A stretch of DNA of 64,000 nt from Leguminivora glycinivorella (lineage: Eukaryota; Arthropoda; Insecta; Lepidoptera; Tortricidae): positions 11,739,118 to 11,803,117 of the forward strand of contig NC_062977.1 in NCBI RefSeq assembly GCF_023078275.1, given 5' to 3'. The notes under the pieces are model-generated. The model was not told the DNA's origin and ran no database searches. It worked only from the letters and a program-made list of their open reading frames with translations. Below are positions 1-26,354 of the stretch, piece by piece. Position numbers and translations under genes: made by a program. Numbering within the stretch: the stretch's first letter is position 1; the number at the start of each line of letters is the position of its first letter.

Positions 1-404
1 AAACAAGGATCAAGAACATTATTTTTAATTTTTCTGGTAAGGGGAATGTTATCAATGTCACCATCAGATACATGCAAAATTTTGAATGGAAATGTTAGTA
101 AGTTTTGCCAAGACTCGAGGTTGTTGTTTTGTAAACAATTATCTACTGCTGTAGTCAATGCTTCGGCCACTGCGGACCTAGCACCACGTGGTATTCGTTT
201 AACTAGTGATGTTGATTGCTTGAGCTGTCCGAGAAGAGTCTGAAGTGGAATGGCAGGGTTTGATGGTGGCGTTGACAAATTGTCGTTTTGGGGACTCGGA
301 AGTGAGGCAACTGGGCATATGCGGACATGGTGAATACGCGACTGGTGGATATGGAGGCCCCTTTCTGTTAAAAAACTTTTACTACATACTACACATAATT
401 CCAT
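1..404 (-). CDS. N-terminal part of a C2H2 zinc-finger ORF, probably of a retroelement (runs off left edge)
   Basis: An ATG at 404-402 opens 134 codons without a stop to the window edge. Residues 4-22 form one C2H2 finger: C-V-V-C, a Phe and Leu core, then two His about five residues apart. A Ser/Pro/Asn-rich linker follows. The next segment has Lys-Arg-Ile-Pro-Arg-Gly-Ala-Arg followed by an Ala/Leu-rich helix and a Trp. From memory this resembles the region between the finger and the polymerase of some eukaryotic reverse-transcriptase elements, but the polymerase itself would lie outside the window. The plus-strand ORF at 46-243 is its shadow. It could also be a host zinc-finger gene. The ORF is clear; the assignment is an inference. 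Confidence 0.5.
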   Translation of the reverse strand, partial: MELCVVCSKSFLTERGLHIHQSRIHHVRICPVASLPSPQNDNLSTPPSNPAIPLQTLLGQLKQSTSLVKRIPRGARSAVAEALTTAVDNCLQNNNLESWQNLLTFPFKILHVSDGDIDNIPLTRKIKNNVLDPC

Positions 405-945
405 TGAAAATAACAGTAACTTGATATCGCTAGAAGTTCATAATAAATAATATAACTAGATAAATTACCTTAAAAAATAAACTTTAGCACTAAACATATA
501 GACAAAATAGATCATTATTATCACCACTGCACGATTTCAGATGGAATAGTTACTATTTTCGAAGAAAATCATTAGATTTGTAAACAAACGTTTGAAAATT
601 TTCACTTGGATGACGTTGTCTTGTCAGACGTCAAGACGTAGGGGCGCTTCCAGCGCCCCCCGCGGGCGCCGCCGCAGGCCCTCGCCGCGGTCTCCACAAC
701 TTCGTTATTCCAAATGAGCTGGCTAGCGCTTGGAGTGGATAAATCGTAGGATTTCGTAAATGTTTACGTGATTTGATAATAAAATATCAATGACGCTGAT
801 TCGTTGCCATGACAGTCGATAATATATTACAAAATTATCCTTAGTTCAACATAAAAAGAAATTAAAAAAAGATATTGCCTATTGTCTAACCTTTGCTACA
901 TAAAATATTATTGAAATTCAAAAACTAAATATACATTAATAACAC
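405..945. other. Intergenic spacer between left-edge ORF and NDUFB11
   Basis: AT-rich sequence with one strongly GC-rich patch at about 640-700 (gcgcttccagcgccccccgc and following). I see no ORF with family features. The NDUFB11 3' UTR should occupy the right part, but I see no canonical AATAAA on the minus strand. Confidence 0.4.
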
Positions 946-1383
946 TTAAATGATAATCTCAACACCATTTAGATCTTCATCACTCGGCAGTTTCACTTTC
1001 TTTGGATCAACATAGTTGGGGTCAACAGGCGGAAGACCAGCTTTCTCACGGCGGCGTAACTCCAAGAAGGCCTCTCGCTGAGCCCAATCTCTCAAACTTA
1101 CATCAGGAGCGTAAGCCCAAGCGAAACCACCGAAGACTAAACATAAGGTGATCGTGAAGAAGTAGGACGCGTGGTGAGCACTCGTATCATCATCTTTATT
1201 TTCATAATCAAATCCATAGCTCACCCAGTTTTTGTCTTGAGGTTTGGTTTCGCAGGCGGCGGTAGCCGTGGCTGTTTCGCTATTCTTCTTGGACGTTGAA
1301 ATGGTGCGTGTAACCTTGTTTACATGATTCCACAGACATCGTTGCATCACAGGCATGTGACGCAGTTTGATGAGCGCCGACAT
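946..1383 (-). CDS. NDUFB11: NADH dehydrogenase [ubiquinone] 1 beta subcomplex subunit 11, mitochondrial
   Basis: An accessory subunit of mitochondrial complex I, in the inner membrane arm. It has no catalytic role and supports assembly and stability. The ORF is a single exon of 145 residues. I start at the ATG at 1383 (MSALIKLRH) rather than the upstream in-frame ATG at 1509, because the shorter start gives a basic, Ser/Thr-rich mitochondrial presequence ending near RTISTSKK and a family-typical length. One transmembrane helix lies at about residues 71-90, after HHASYFF. After it come the family landmarks A-Y-x-P-D, the W-x-x-R-E-A-x-x-E-L-R-R-R-E stretch, G-L-P-P, and V-D-P-K-K-V-x-L-P-S-D-E-D near the C-terminus. 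It is divergent from RTCB. Identification is firm. Confidence 0.9.
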   Translation of the reverse strand: MSALIKLRHMPVMQRCLWNHVNKVTRTISTSKKNSETATATAACETKPQDKNWVSYGFDYENKDDDTSAHHASYFFTITLCLVFGGFAWAYAPDVSLRDWAQREAFLELRRREKAGLPPVDPNYVDPKKVKLPSDEDLNGVEIII

Positions 1384-1989
1384 TATATTACAGAACAAGA
1401 GCTTCAACCAGTTGCAATTATAATTTAAGATAATATCATGCAGGCCATGCAGGGTTATATCGTTACGAAACCATCGAAAGAAAATATTAGCGAGCAATTG
1501 ACATTTCATGACATTAGGTTTTTTCTGATTCGGACATGCCCAACATCAAATAATTCGGCCGAATATTTTCTTTTAAAGCTTTTTTACAAAAATACCTTTT
1601 ACCATCGCAGGATTCTTGGTATCTTTTTATTGCTACTAAGATCATTTAAATGCGCAGTTTTTCTGTTTATTTATGTTTTTATTTTACAATTATTTAAGTT
1701 ACAATTGTACGGTCTATAGAAGCCTAAACTTATAATCGATTGAAATCGATTCGAACGTGAGTTAGGTTTAATAGGGCAACATTCTTTTATAGTGACAGGT
1801 GACAGTACTTGGACAGTACCAACATACGCTTGTGTGCGCTTGTGGCTTGTTCCCTTGTTCGGCTTGGGCGACTACGATTATTTTTCTGTGAACTCCGTAT
1901 TCGTGTTAAACTGATATAAAATTAGGCTTGTACTGTAGTATTTTTGTGGTAAAGAGACTAAGAGCTTCATCGAGTGCTAAGCTATCAAG
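1384..1989. promoter_or_regulatory. Probable bidirectional promoter of NDUFB11 and RTCB
   Basis: About 600 bp separates the two divergent start codons, and the 5' UTRs and promoters of both genes must fit here. An inverted motif ATCGATTGAAATCGAT lies at about 1735-1750. I see no TATA box at a convincing distance from either gene, as expected for housekeeping genes. The ORF at 1438-1719 has no family features. Confidence 0.5.
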
Positions 1990-8177
<6,188 letters not shown>

Positions 8178-8252
8178 ATAAGGTTCCCAATGCATTTTCA
8201 TAATATAATTATAATGAACGGTGTTAAGTTATTAACAATATAAAATCTTTGT

Positions 8253-8258
8253 AATAAA
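8253..8258 (+). terminator. RTCB polyadenylation signal AATAAA
   Basis: A canonical hexamer 76 bp after the RTCB stop codon. The opposing glycerol kinase signal lies about 35 bp further on, so the two transcripts end almost at the same place. Confidence 0.7.
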
Positions 8259-8290
8259 CGGTATTTTAAATCTGATGAATCTGAATCTTG

Positions 8291-8296
8291 TTTATT
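8291..8296 (-). terminator. Glycerol kinase polyadenylation signal (AATAAA on minus strand)
   Basis: TTTATT on the plus strand, about 335 bp beyond the glycerol kinase stop. It is the last minus-strand hexamer I see before the RTCB 3' end. The small minus-strand ORF at 8198-8440 falls in this 3' UTR and is not credible. Confidence 0.5.
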
Positions 8297-8630
8297 ATAA
8301 AAAAGTATAATCACAAAAAACGTACAAGTTAATAACGGTAAAAAAACCCAGAAAAATCTGTTCAATAAAACTGAACATAGTAAAACATTCATAAATGGCA
8401 CATTACATAGGGTTAGTAAAAACACATTTAGGAACAACAACTATAATCAAAAACAAAAACTGAAATCTAATAATGATCTAAGAATGGCATAATATCTAAC
8501 AAAAAGCAATCACAAAAATATTATGTTAACAATTTGACTACTAATATATTAATACTTTGTTTGTACAAGCCAACATTAACATAAGGAGGTAGTATCTAAT
8601 GACTAAGATCGGCTCACGAATGTGAATGAA

Positions 8631-18646
<10,016 letters not shown>

Positions 18647-19332
18647 ATTCCTAATACAAAATTAAGCAATTACATAGTGAATTATTAATAATTTACTCCA
18701 AACAGTATTCAAAAATTAAAATTGGATAAATCACATCAGCTGATGGTCTGAAACAACCGTTCATAAATTACCCCACACATAAGTATTTATAACATAGATT
18801 ATGTGCATTTTCAGTAAAATACTACAAATGAATAGTTAAATAGTTGGAACGTATGTTGTATTTAATATTGTTCTCAATTTTTTGTTTTTTATAAGTGTAT
18901 TTTACTTTATTTCAGCACGATTACGGTATATAAAGTTTACGATATATATAAATCATAACGAAAAGTATAAAGTTTTTTTAGTATGTGAAATTAGAACGGA
19001 TCTAACAATGCTTGTCATTTTGACAGCTGACAAGCACTGACAAGCTTCGCAATAAGGCTCCGCGCACACGGGCGACAAAGTTGCTCGGCGACTTTCGTAT
19101 TTGTGTGAAAAGTTGCGTCGCCTCGTGTGCGCACCTTCATACTAGCCCATAGACCGAGCGACGGAGACAAAACAGTTTTGTCTCCCGTCTGTGGGGGGCC
19201 TGAGCGGGCCGTAAAGTATGGGGTATGGAGTTTAGAAATATATTTTTTTATTTTTTTTATTAATTTAACATTCCATAGTATGGGTCAAGATCACAGAATT
19301 ATAATTAAACCAGAATGAGTTGTTAGCCCAAA
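18647..19332. promoter_or_regulatory. GK 5' region and spacer
   Basis: The GK 5' UTR and promoter should lie here, and I see no TATA box at a useful distance. 19045-19200 contains GCGCACACGGGCGACAAAG and CTCGTGTGCGCACC, a diverged copy of the MITE families at 26910 and 36815. Confidence 0.35.
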
Positions 19333-19720
19333 AAGTGTGTCCACATGAGAGGTTAAAGTTGGGGCTGGTGTCCCTCTCGCACTTATTACCACTATCAAAA
19401 TCATTTGAATGACGTCATCACTGTCATCATTTGGGGATACCAGTCAATATTCAAAGTTACTACCAAATCTACTAATACCCAATTAAAGGTTTTTAATAAT
19501 TGCGCAATTTTTGGTTTTATGGCTTCATAATAATGACTTACCAATTCGTTACAAGGTATTAATACCCTTGCCTCAATATAATACGAAAATAATTTAAGAA
19601 GTTTATAAACTTAGTTATCATACAGGTAAAAATACTACTACTATAGTAATTTTTTAACACTGGTCACACGTGCGAGAGGGACACCAGCCCCAACTTTGAC
19701 CCTCTCATGTGGACACACTT
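19333..19720. repeat. MITE with about 50-bp terminal inverted repeats upstream of the GON7-like gene
   Basis: The left end AAGTGTGTCCACATGAGAGG plus TTGGGGCTGGTGTCCCTCTC is repeated inverted at 19670-19720 with one or two changes. The interior is AT-rich. It lies between the GK start and the next gene, so it may touch one promoter. Confidence 0.85.
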
Positions 19721-19964
19721 GTGCTAGTCTGTCAAGAACGCCTTTATGCGCAGGTGATAAGGTTCAATTTAGTATGGCAAAAAAAGTGTGAGCTCAGTCC
19801 CTATTGTAAGTCGATGGTCAAGATTGGCAAGGCACGGCAACCAAACGTCAATGTCACGTCAAGCACTTTCAAAATAAACGCGAAAAATCGGGCTAGGCTA
19901 GAAACAAAAGTTCTGTTTCGTAAATATATTCATGATTAGTAGTTAAAAAGATAAATACTTTAAT

Positions 19965-20895
19965 ATGATGTCTGAAATGCAATTGGTAATTACAGAGAAC
20001 AAGCAAGTAATAAAAACAATTGTGAAAACTACTAAACCACAAGCTTGTCATCTTGTAAAGTCTCTTCAAGAATTTCAACAGTTGGTTAATTCGACGTTAA
20101 CTAACATTATAGAAGATCGTGGTGGGAGCAATGAAGGAGATAATGAAGGTACAGCTGATAATGTCCATCCTAAAAAACCTAACCTGTTGAATGTTCTGTT
20201 GAAATGAGATTAGACCAATCATACAATAATTGCTTTTAAATCAGTAGCTGTATGTAATACAACATTTTTGCATATTTAATAATTTATTAGAATCTGGAAA
20301 CTCGCACATTCCTATATATCCTTACTAATATTATAAATGGGAAAGGGTGTGTGTGTCTGTTTGTTTGTCCGTTTTTCACGGCAAAACGGAGCGACGAATT
20401 GACGTGATTTTTTTAAGTGGAGATAGTTGAAGGGATGGAGAGTGCCATAGGCTACTTTTTGTCTCTTTCTAAGGCGAGCGAAGCCGCGGGCAAAAGCTAG
20501 TATAAAATAAAAAGAAGAGCACTCAAATGATCAACATACAAGTTTTAAATCAAATGTCACAACCCTCTTAGCATATCACAGATAATTATGTCTTAAATGT
20601 AATGTACAGAATTAAGTGCAAAAATGAGTAATAAAATTAAAATAAGCCATTAGGGACAAGCTGTTTTGTTTTAATAAAAAAAATATAATGCTTTTTAATA
20701 TCATGATATTCTCATGTTGTAAAATAAAACCCATCTACTGTTAGATTTAAGAATTTTTACAATGTATTTCAGCTTTTATAAAAGTAGACTGCTTAGATTT
20801 CGTTGCCTGATATGATTTCTTTAATTTCAGATTTAAATGAAGAAAGTGAAGAAGATGAAGATGTACCTGTTACTCCAAAGAAGAGAAGGAAATAG
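19965..20895 (+). CDS. Small acidic two-exon protein, possibly KEOPS subunit GON7
   Basis: Exon 1 is 19965-20148 and exon 2 is 20831-20895, joined in phase 1 (g|gtacag ... atttcag|at). Total 82 residues. Residues 29-50 form a predicted amphipathic helix (HLVKSLQEFQQLVNSTLTNI). A Gly/Asn/Asp/Glu-rich stretch, a run of acidic residues (EESEEDEDV) and a basic tail (PKKRRK) that could be a nuclear localisation signal follow. This short-helix plus acidic-tail plus K/R-rich end plan recalls metazoan GON7, a subunit of the KEOPS complex for tRNA t6A formation. The similarity is in layout rather than recognisable motifs. The start could be the second ATG at 19968. The intron carries a Helitron-like repeat. 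Confidence 0.5.
20322..20501 (+). mobile_element. Helitron-like non-autonomous repeat, copy 1
   Basis: Starts CTAATATTATAAATGGGAAA and ends GCGAGCGAAGCCGCGGGC-AAAAGCTAG|T. The CTAG end preceded by a GC-rich stem-capable stretch, with insertion before T, fits the Helitron 3' rule. Other copies lie at 34437-34711, 39563-39800 and 50919-51166. Confidence 0.65.
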
Positions 20896-22065
20896 TTCAT
20901 AGGTACATTTTTATTATTTTACTTTATTTTAGCAGTAAATATAGTCAAGAGTGATCAAAATGGGTACATATGGTATGCACCATGTTTTTATTCAATATCA
21001 AAAACCTCAAGTAATATTATTCATTTAGATTTTTATTAATATTACAATACTTTGGTAATTAACATTAATTTTAAGATACCTCATTGTTTAGATGTTATGA
21101 TTTGATATAGCTATAACTAGGGTATGGACATGTGGTTGCAATCTTAATAGAAAAAAAAATATTATCAACATACTCTTTCTCATTGAGTGTTAAATCTACT
21201 TATTATTATAAATAGTTGCAAACTTCTCCAGCAGACAAATCTAAAATCTGTTTTTTTTTTTAATAAAATGTTTCATGTCTGTGTATTGCAGTTGACTGAC
21301 CTGTTTTTAATTGATATAATACCTATCCATAGACTAATTTCATTACTTACGTAAATATTTATAAAATAACCACATACATGTATAATATTAGGATTTAGAC
21401 AACTGTTTATTGGTAGGTGTTATAAATCTGTCTATCTCTGAACTGATAATTCAATATTTGCATTCAAGAAACTTTTTACCTATTTTAATATGAAGTGTAT
21501 GTTTTAGAAAAATCAATCATTTGAGCATTGTTCATTAATGTATAAATTATGGGCTTTTTCCATCCAAAATGCCACCACCTGTTGGTACGCTAGCTATGAC
21601 AGGAGTGAAAAGGCTCCTTAGTTTAATACAGATTAATATTAGGACAACTTTCACTAAAAACAGCCTAGTTTGAACATTTAATTATTATTGCATGTATCAA
21701 TTAAATACATTGTATGTTTAGCTAGGTTTTTGTTTTTAGTGAAACACAATTCTCCATTTTTTTTAAAAGCAAACAGGAAAGCGGACCCTTGCACTAGGCC
21801 GGGAAAACGCTAGGTTGAAGAAGATAATTCTTCATTTTTTTTATATACTTACATACATATATTATAAATTAAATAGTTAATGAATTTGTAAAGCTTCCTT
21901 CACTTTTATAAAATATAATTATTTTGTATAATAATTAATGTCAATGTTAAGCCAGAGGTAATTGGAATTCAACAATAATATGGTGTAGAATGTATAATGT
22001 ACCCATTTTCATTACTGTTGAGTGTATACAGGTGGTTTGTAAATAAAACATCAAAGTATTTTCAG
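20896..22065 (+). other. Probable 3' UTR of the GON7-like gene
   Basis: 1.1 kb of AT-rich sequence from the stop codon to the first well-placed AATAAA (22042-22047). No second ORF is seen. The length is unusual for an 82-residue protein but plausible. Confidence 0.45.
22042..22047 (+). terminator. AATAAA of the GON7-like transcript
   Basis: A canonical signal that faces the inebriated signal 33 bp away on the other strand. Confidence 0.6.
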
Positions 22066-22074
22066 TATTCTTGG

Positions 22075-22080
22075 TTTATT
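22075..22080 (-). terminator. AATAAA (minus) of the inebriated transcript
   Basis: TTTATT on the plus strand. It gives inebriated a 3' UTR of about 1.4 kb (22060-23458) and makes the two 3' ends overlap or abut. Confidence 0.6.
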
Positions 22081-23458
22081 TCTTATACCACTAACATTGG
22101 TAACATCTCATAAGCAACTTAGGTATTTACATCCCTAAATATTTACATAGCTTCATGTTGTAATACATTACATTCTCATGTTCTGATAGTGTCTGCATTG
22201 TACTTTTGATTTGTATGATAGTTTAAATTGAGGTAAATTCTTTAAAAACTATATAATTATGTATATAAATTGGACTGGGCAACGAAAGAAAAACATGATG
22301 AAACTTAATTAATTAATCATAAAGCCTATAAATACAATAAGCATTTTTTCAATCTTTTGTACCTATATTGATTCATCAAGTAAATGTACCTAATTTTTGA
22401 TCGTCAACATATAATCGATCAACACAACCTTTATTTACTTAGCAGTTATAATAAATACTTCAAACAGTCTGCAAGACTTTCCACAACTAATCTAATATTT
22501 AATTAGCCATGAAGAAGCATGGCATTCATAACATAACATTTTCTTAACAGGAAAACCTATAAAGCATGGAATGTTTTTATCACAAATAATGACTTAACTG
22601 AACTTGAACTTATAATAGCGATACTTACACATTGTTTCACAGCAATCTGGAATGTTACATAACAGACAAAATATGAGAATGCAAAAAAAAGTAAAAAAGA
22701 ATCTGATGATTGTTTTGAAATACCATATCAATTGTTACAACATATACGTCTCAATATTTCCTTATTGAATGACCTTAACAATTGATATTCTAAGATATAT
22801 ACATACATATTCTCGTATAGCCTGAGAACTATGAGAACAATACATTTTAATATTAAAAGCAACAGTTTGACTTAGGTACACAACTCACGTTGTTATCTCG
22901 ATTTAATCAGTAGAATGAGTGATTAGCGCTAACTTGACCGTACGCGGTAGGTGCTTCACCACACGTCTCGAGTGCTAAGAAAATTGTGTCACTGCTAAAC
23001 GCGATAGCAGTATTAGGTCAAGTGCCTTTACGTTCATTATTAATAAAAAAGGATAATGATAGCGCGGAAAATATCTTATTCTAGTCTATTATTGTCTTTG
23101 TTTATTTATTTACTAACTATGTTCCAAACATTTCTATATTTGTCACACATCGGGCCTTAAATGTGGCCTTTTGGTTTAGGTATTCGATCGATTTTTTAGA
23201 GAACGTACTTTAAAGTAATTGTTTACTCGAAGTAGCGTTAAAAATTACATGAAGTAACCTGACAACCACAGCGATTGACAGTGCGTTGTGTTACTATATA
23301 TACGAAAGCGGAGTTCAATTTACTCTACCTATTTTTGTTTTAATTATTGTACTCTAAACGTTTCGTGCGCGGTTACACTGGGCATATCACATCTTAATTG
23401 CAGCGAACATTCTGTGATGAACATTTCTAATTTGTATTAATTAGTTAGGACTAGGAAA
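22081..23458 (-). other. Probable inebriated 3' UTR
   Basis: AT-rich with a GC-richer block at 22880-23030. No reading frame with family features and no repeats that I recognise. Confidence 0.45.
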
Positions 23459-26317
23459 CTATGATTGTTGGTAGTAGGTAATGGTGGGCTGCTTGTCGTC
23501 GGGCGGTTCGGAGTCGGAGCCGCACACGTCACACTCGTTCACACCGCACTCGCATACTGCATTAGGACGGATGGAATACCGCAATTTCTGTAAGGAACAT
23601 TAATTGTCATGAGTAATATTTTTTGCGTTCGTTTAATGATAAAATAAATGATAAATGATTACGCTCTTTAGCTGTCGCACTTGAAATCTACTTTAACCAG
23701 TAATCAGACTAGGAAGTTTTAAAACGATAAGAACGTAGAATATCTGTACCTCTCCTATTGTTTTCCCCGGCGCTCTTGCCACGACAATGACCGCATAAAC
23801 TGGTATGCACAATAGTGAAAGAGACGCGACTGCCCAGCCAAGACCCTGCGCCCATCCAGGGTACTGGTACTGACGGTAACTCGGCGGCGTGTAGTCCACC
23901 AAGCTAGCGACCCACAGCGCCAGCAGCAATGCTGGTGCCGCAATTAACCAACATATTCGGAAGTATAAAGATGGGTAGCGACCTGAAATGTATAAATAAC
24001 GATTTAATTATGTTTCGTAGTACAGATTTGTATCTACAAATTACGATAATCATAATTCTTATGGTTATCTTGTGATAAAGATGTGTATATCGCTAGTTTC
24101 CTGATATTGTGAGCTCATTCACTATTGGAAATGTTGTCTCACCTGTCATTTGCTTGATGTTCTGGGACAGCCTGCCAGCACCATAAAACCATGCTATAGC
24201 AACCACTTCAAAGAATGCGAGATATGTGATACTAAGCGAGGCAGCGTAATAATCCATTAGTTGGAAAACGTAAATGCCACTGTGTATGATGTGTGGTAAT
24301 CCAAACAGAAACGATACCACACATACCAATAGTACCAACAGTTCGTGGTAGACAAGCTTTTTCCGTATCATATCTGGAAAACCATCTTGAATTGAAGTTA
24401 CTACGACTTCAACTATGGCAAACTGAAATAAAGAGGATTTATTAATATTGTAATTAATTTACAAGGTGATCGATTTCAACTTAAATGACATTCAAATACC
24501 TGGCTATTTAATCCCAGACAGAGGAACATAAAGAAGAATAGGACTGCCCAAAGTTGCGATGCAGGCATCTTTGCGATTGCTTGAGGGTACACAACGAACA
24601 GTAATCCAGGACCTGTAATCATTTAACAGAAGAAAGGTTGATATCTTAAGGGTTTCTATGTCTGCGTATAAATGTACTACTGATGGGTGTTGGAGGTAAA
24701 GGAAAATACTTACTGTCGGCAATGACATCCTTTACAGAAGTGTTCTGTTCGAAAGCTATGTTTCCGATCGTGGCGAATGTAAATATCCCCACGATTAAAC
24801 TAGTGACAGCATTGACGAGAGATACAGCCAATGTGTCGTGCAAGAAATTGTTGTCAAATTTGTTATATGAGGCGAACATTATCATCGATCCAAACGCTAT
24901 TCCAATCGAGTTGAAGATCTGTGACGCTGCGTTAACCCAGGGCCTTGATGTCTTTAACAATTCCCATTCCGGCTTGAAGAAAAATCTTAATCCTTTGTCG
25001 GCGCCATCGAGGGTGAGTGATCGGCCAAGAAAGACTATAATCAGCAGAAATGGAAGTGTTGTTGTGATGTATCGCACTTTAGCCGAAGATTTGATACTTT
25101 TCCATAGGGCGAAATACACTAACAACCAAGCACAGAATAAGCAAGCAGCCAACTCCCACCGCATGCCACCGGGATATTCAATACCATCACTCATGCTTAA
25201 TACCTTCTTCCTGAAAAAATAGAAGCACATAAATAAATGTAAGTAAGAGAAGATCACGTACGTCTAAAAGAAATATATAGATAGGTATTTAGTGATTAGC
25301 ATTAACACAACGGTAGTGACTTCTCAAGGTTGATGAAGTTTTTTTTGTCTCGAGTAGATTTCTGAGTATTTTTTACTAAGTGATTCATCAAAAATGACTT
25401 GTTATTAAATATATTTGTAATGGAACCGGAATCGTCAAAAATATAACACTAAGGGAAATAAGACACACCATGCTTGACGCGCTTCAACAGAAAATATAAA
25501 GCTTACTCGAAGAATTGTTCAGTGGCCGTTTGAGATCCATTTGGCTTGGTAAGATTATGAACAGGCTGCCAGCATTGAGCAGTATTCCACCGGTTGTTGC
25601 AGTTAGCCCACGGGACTACGGTCTTAAACGATGTGAAGAAGTAGTAAATTGCCCAGGCTATTATTACTGCATAATATGTCGACATTAGGAACGAGATCAC
25701 CACGCTTGCAATACCAGCACCTGAAAACCATTATACACAGAATTAAATTACAATGTTAAGTGCTTTTTTTATTTTAGGTTTAACTTTATGCCTACAGGAG
25801 TATTTTAGGTCTTATTGTGGTCACATGAACTTACGCATTTTGAGTGTGAGTTGATGTAAACATAAGTTTTCCTATTCATAATACGTTTCATGGTTCACAT
25901 TATACATGTATACAAACTGAAATAAATGTCATATACAAAGAAACTTATGTACTATGTATATGTATACATCATTATATGTAGGTAGTTCCTATAGACCATT
26001 TGGCCTTAGATAGCCCTAGTCTAGCACAAATATTTTAAGTACCTATTCATTACATGGATATAGTTACATAGGCATCTTAGAGTACTTATCAACATATTAT
26101 TAGGTAGCTCTGCCTTGTTCGAACAATGTTTCTAAGATGTAAGGTGTCAGTAGTGTCACTGTCTTAGTGACAAAGGTAACTTTTGGTAACAAAAACACGT
26201 CATTTTTACACTGACGTATCCGATCCATATCGTATCTAGATCTAGTATTTGATGATTCATATAATTCGATTAGGGCCGGTCTGGATTTTAGAAACGCATT
26301 GTTTACGAGCACATTAG

Positions 26318-26354
<37 letters not shown>

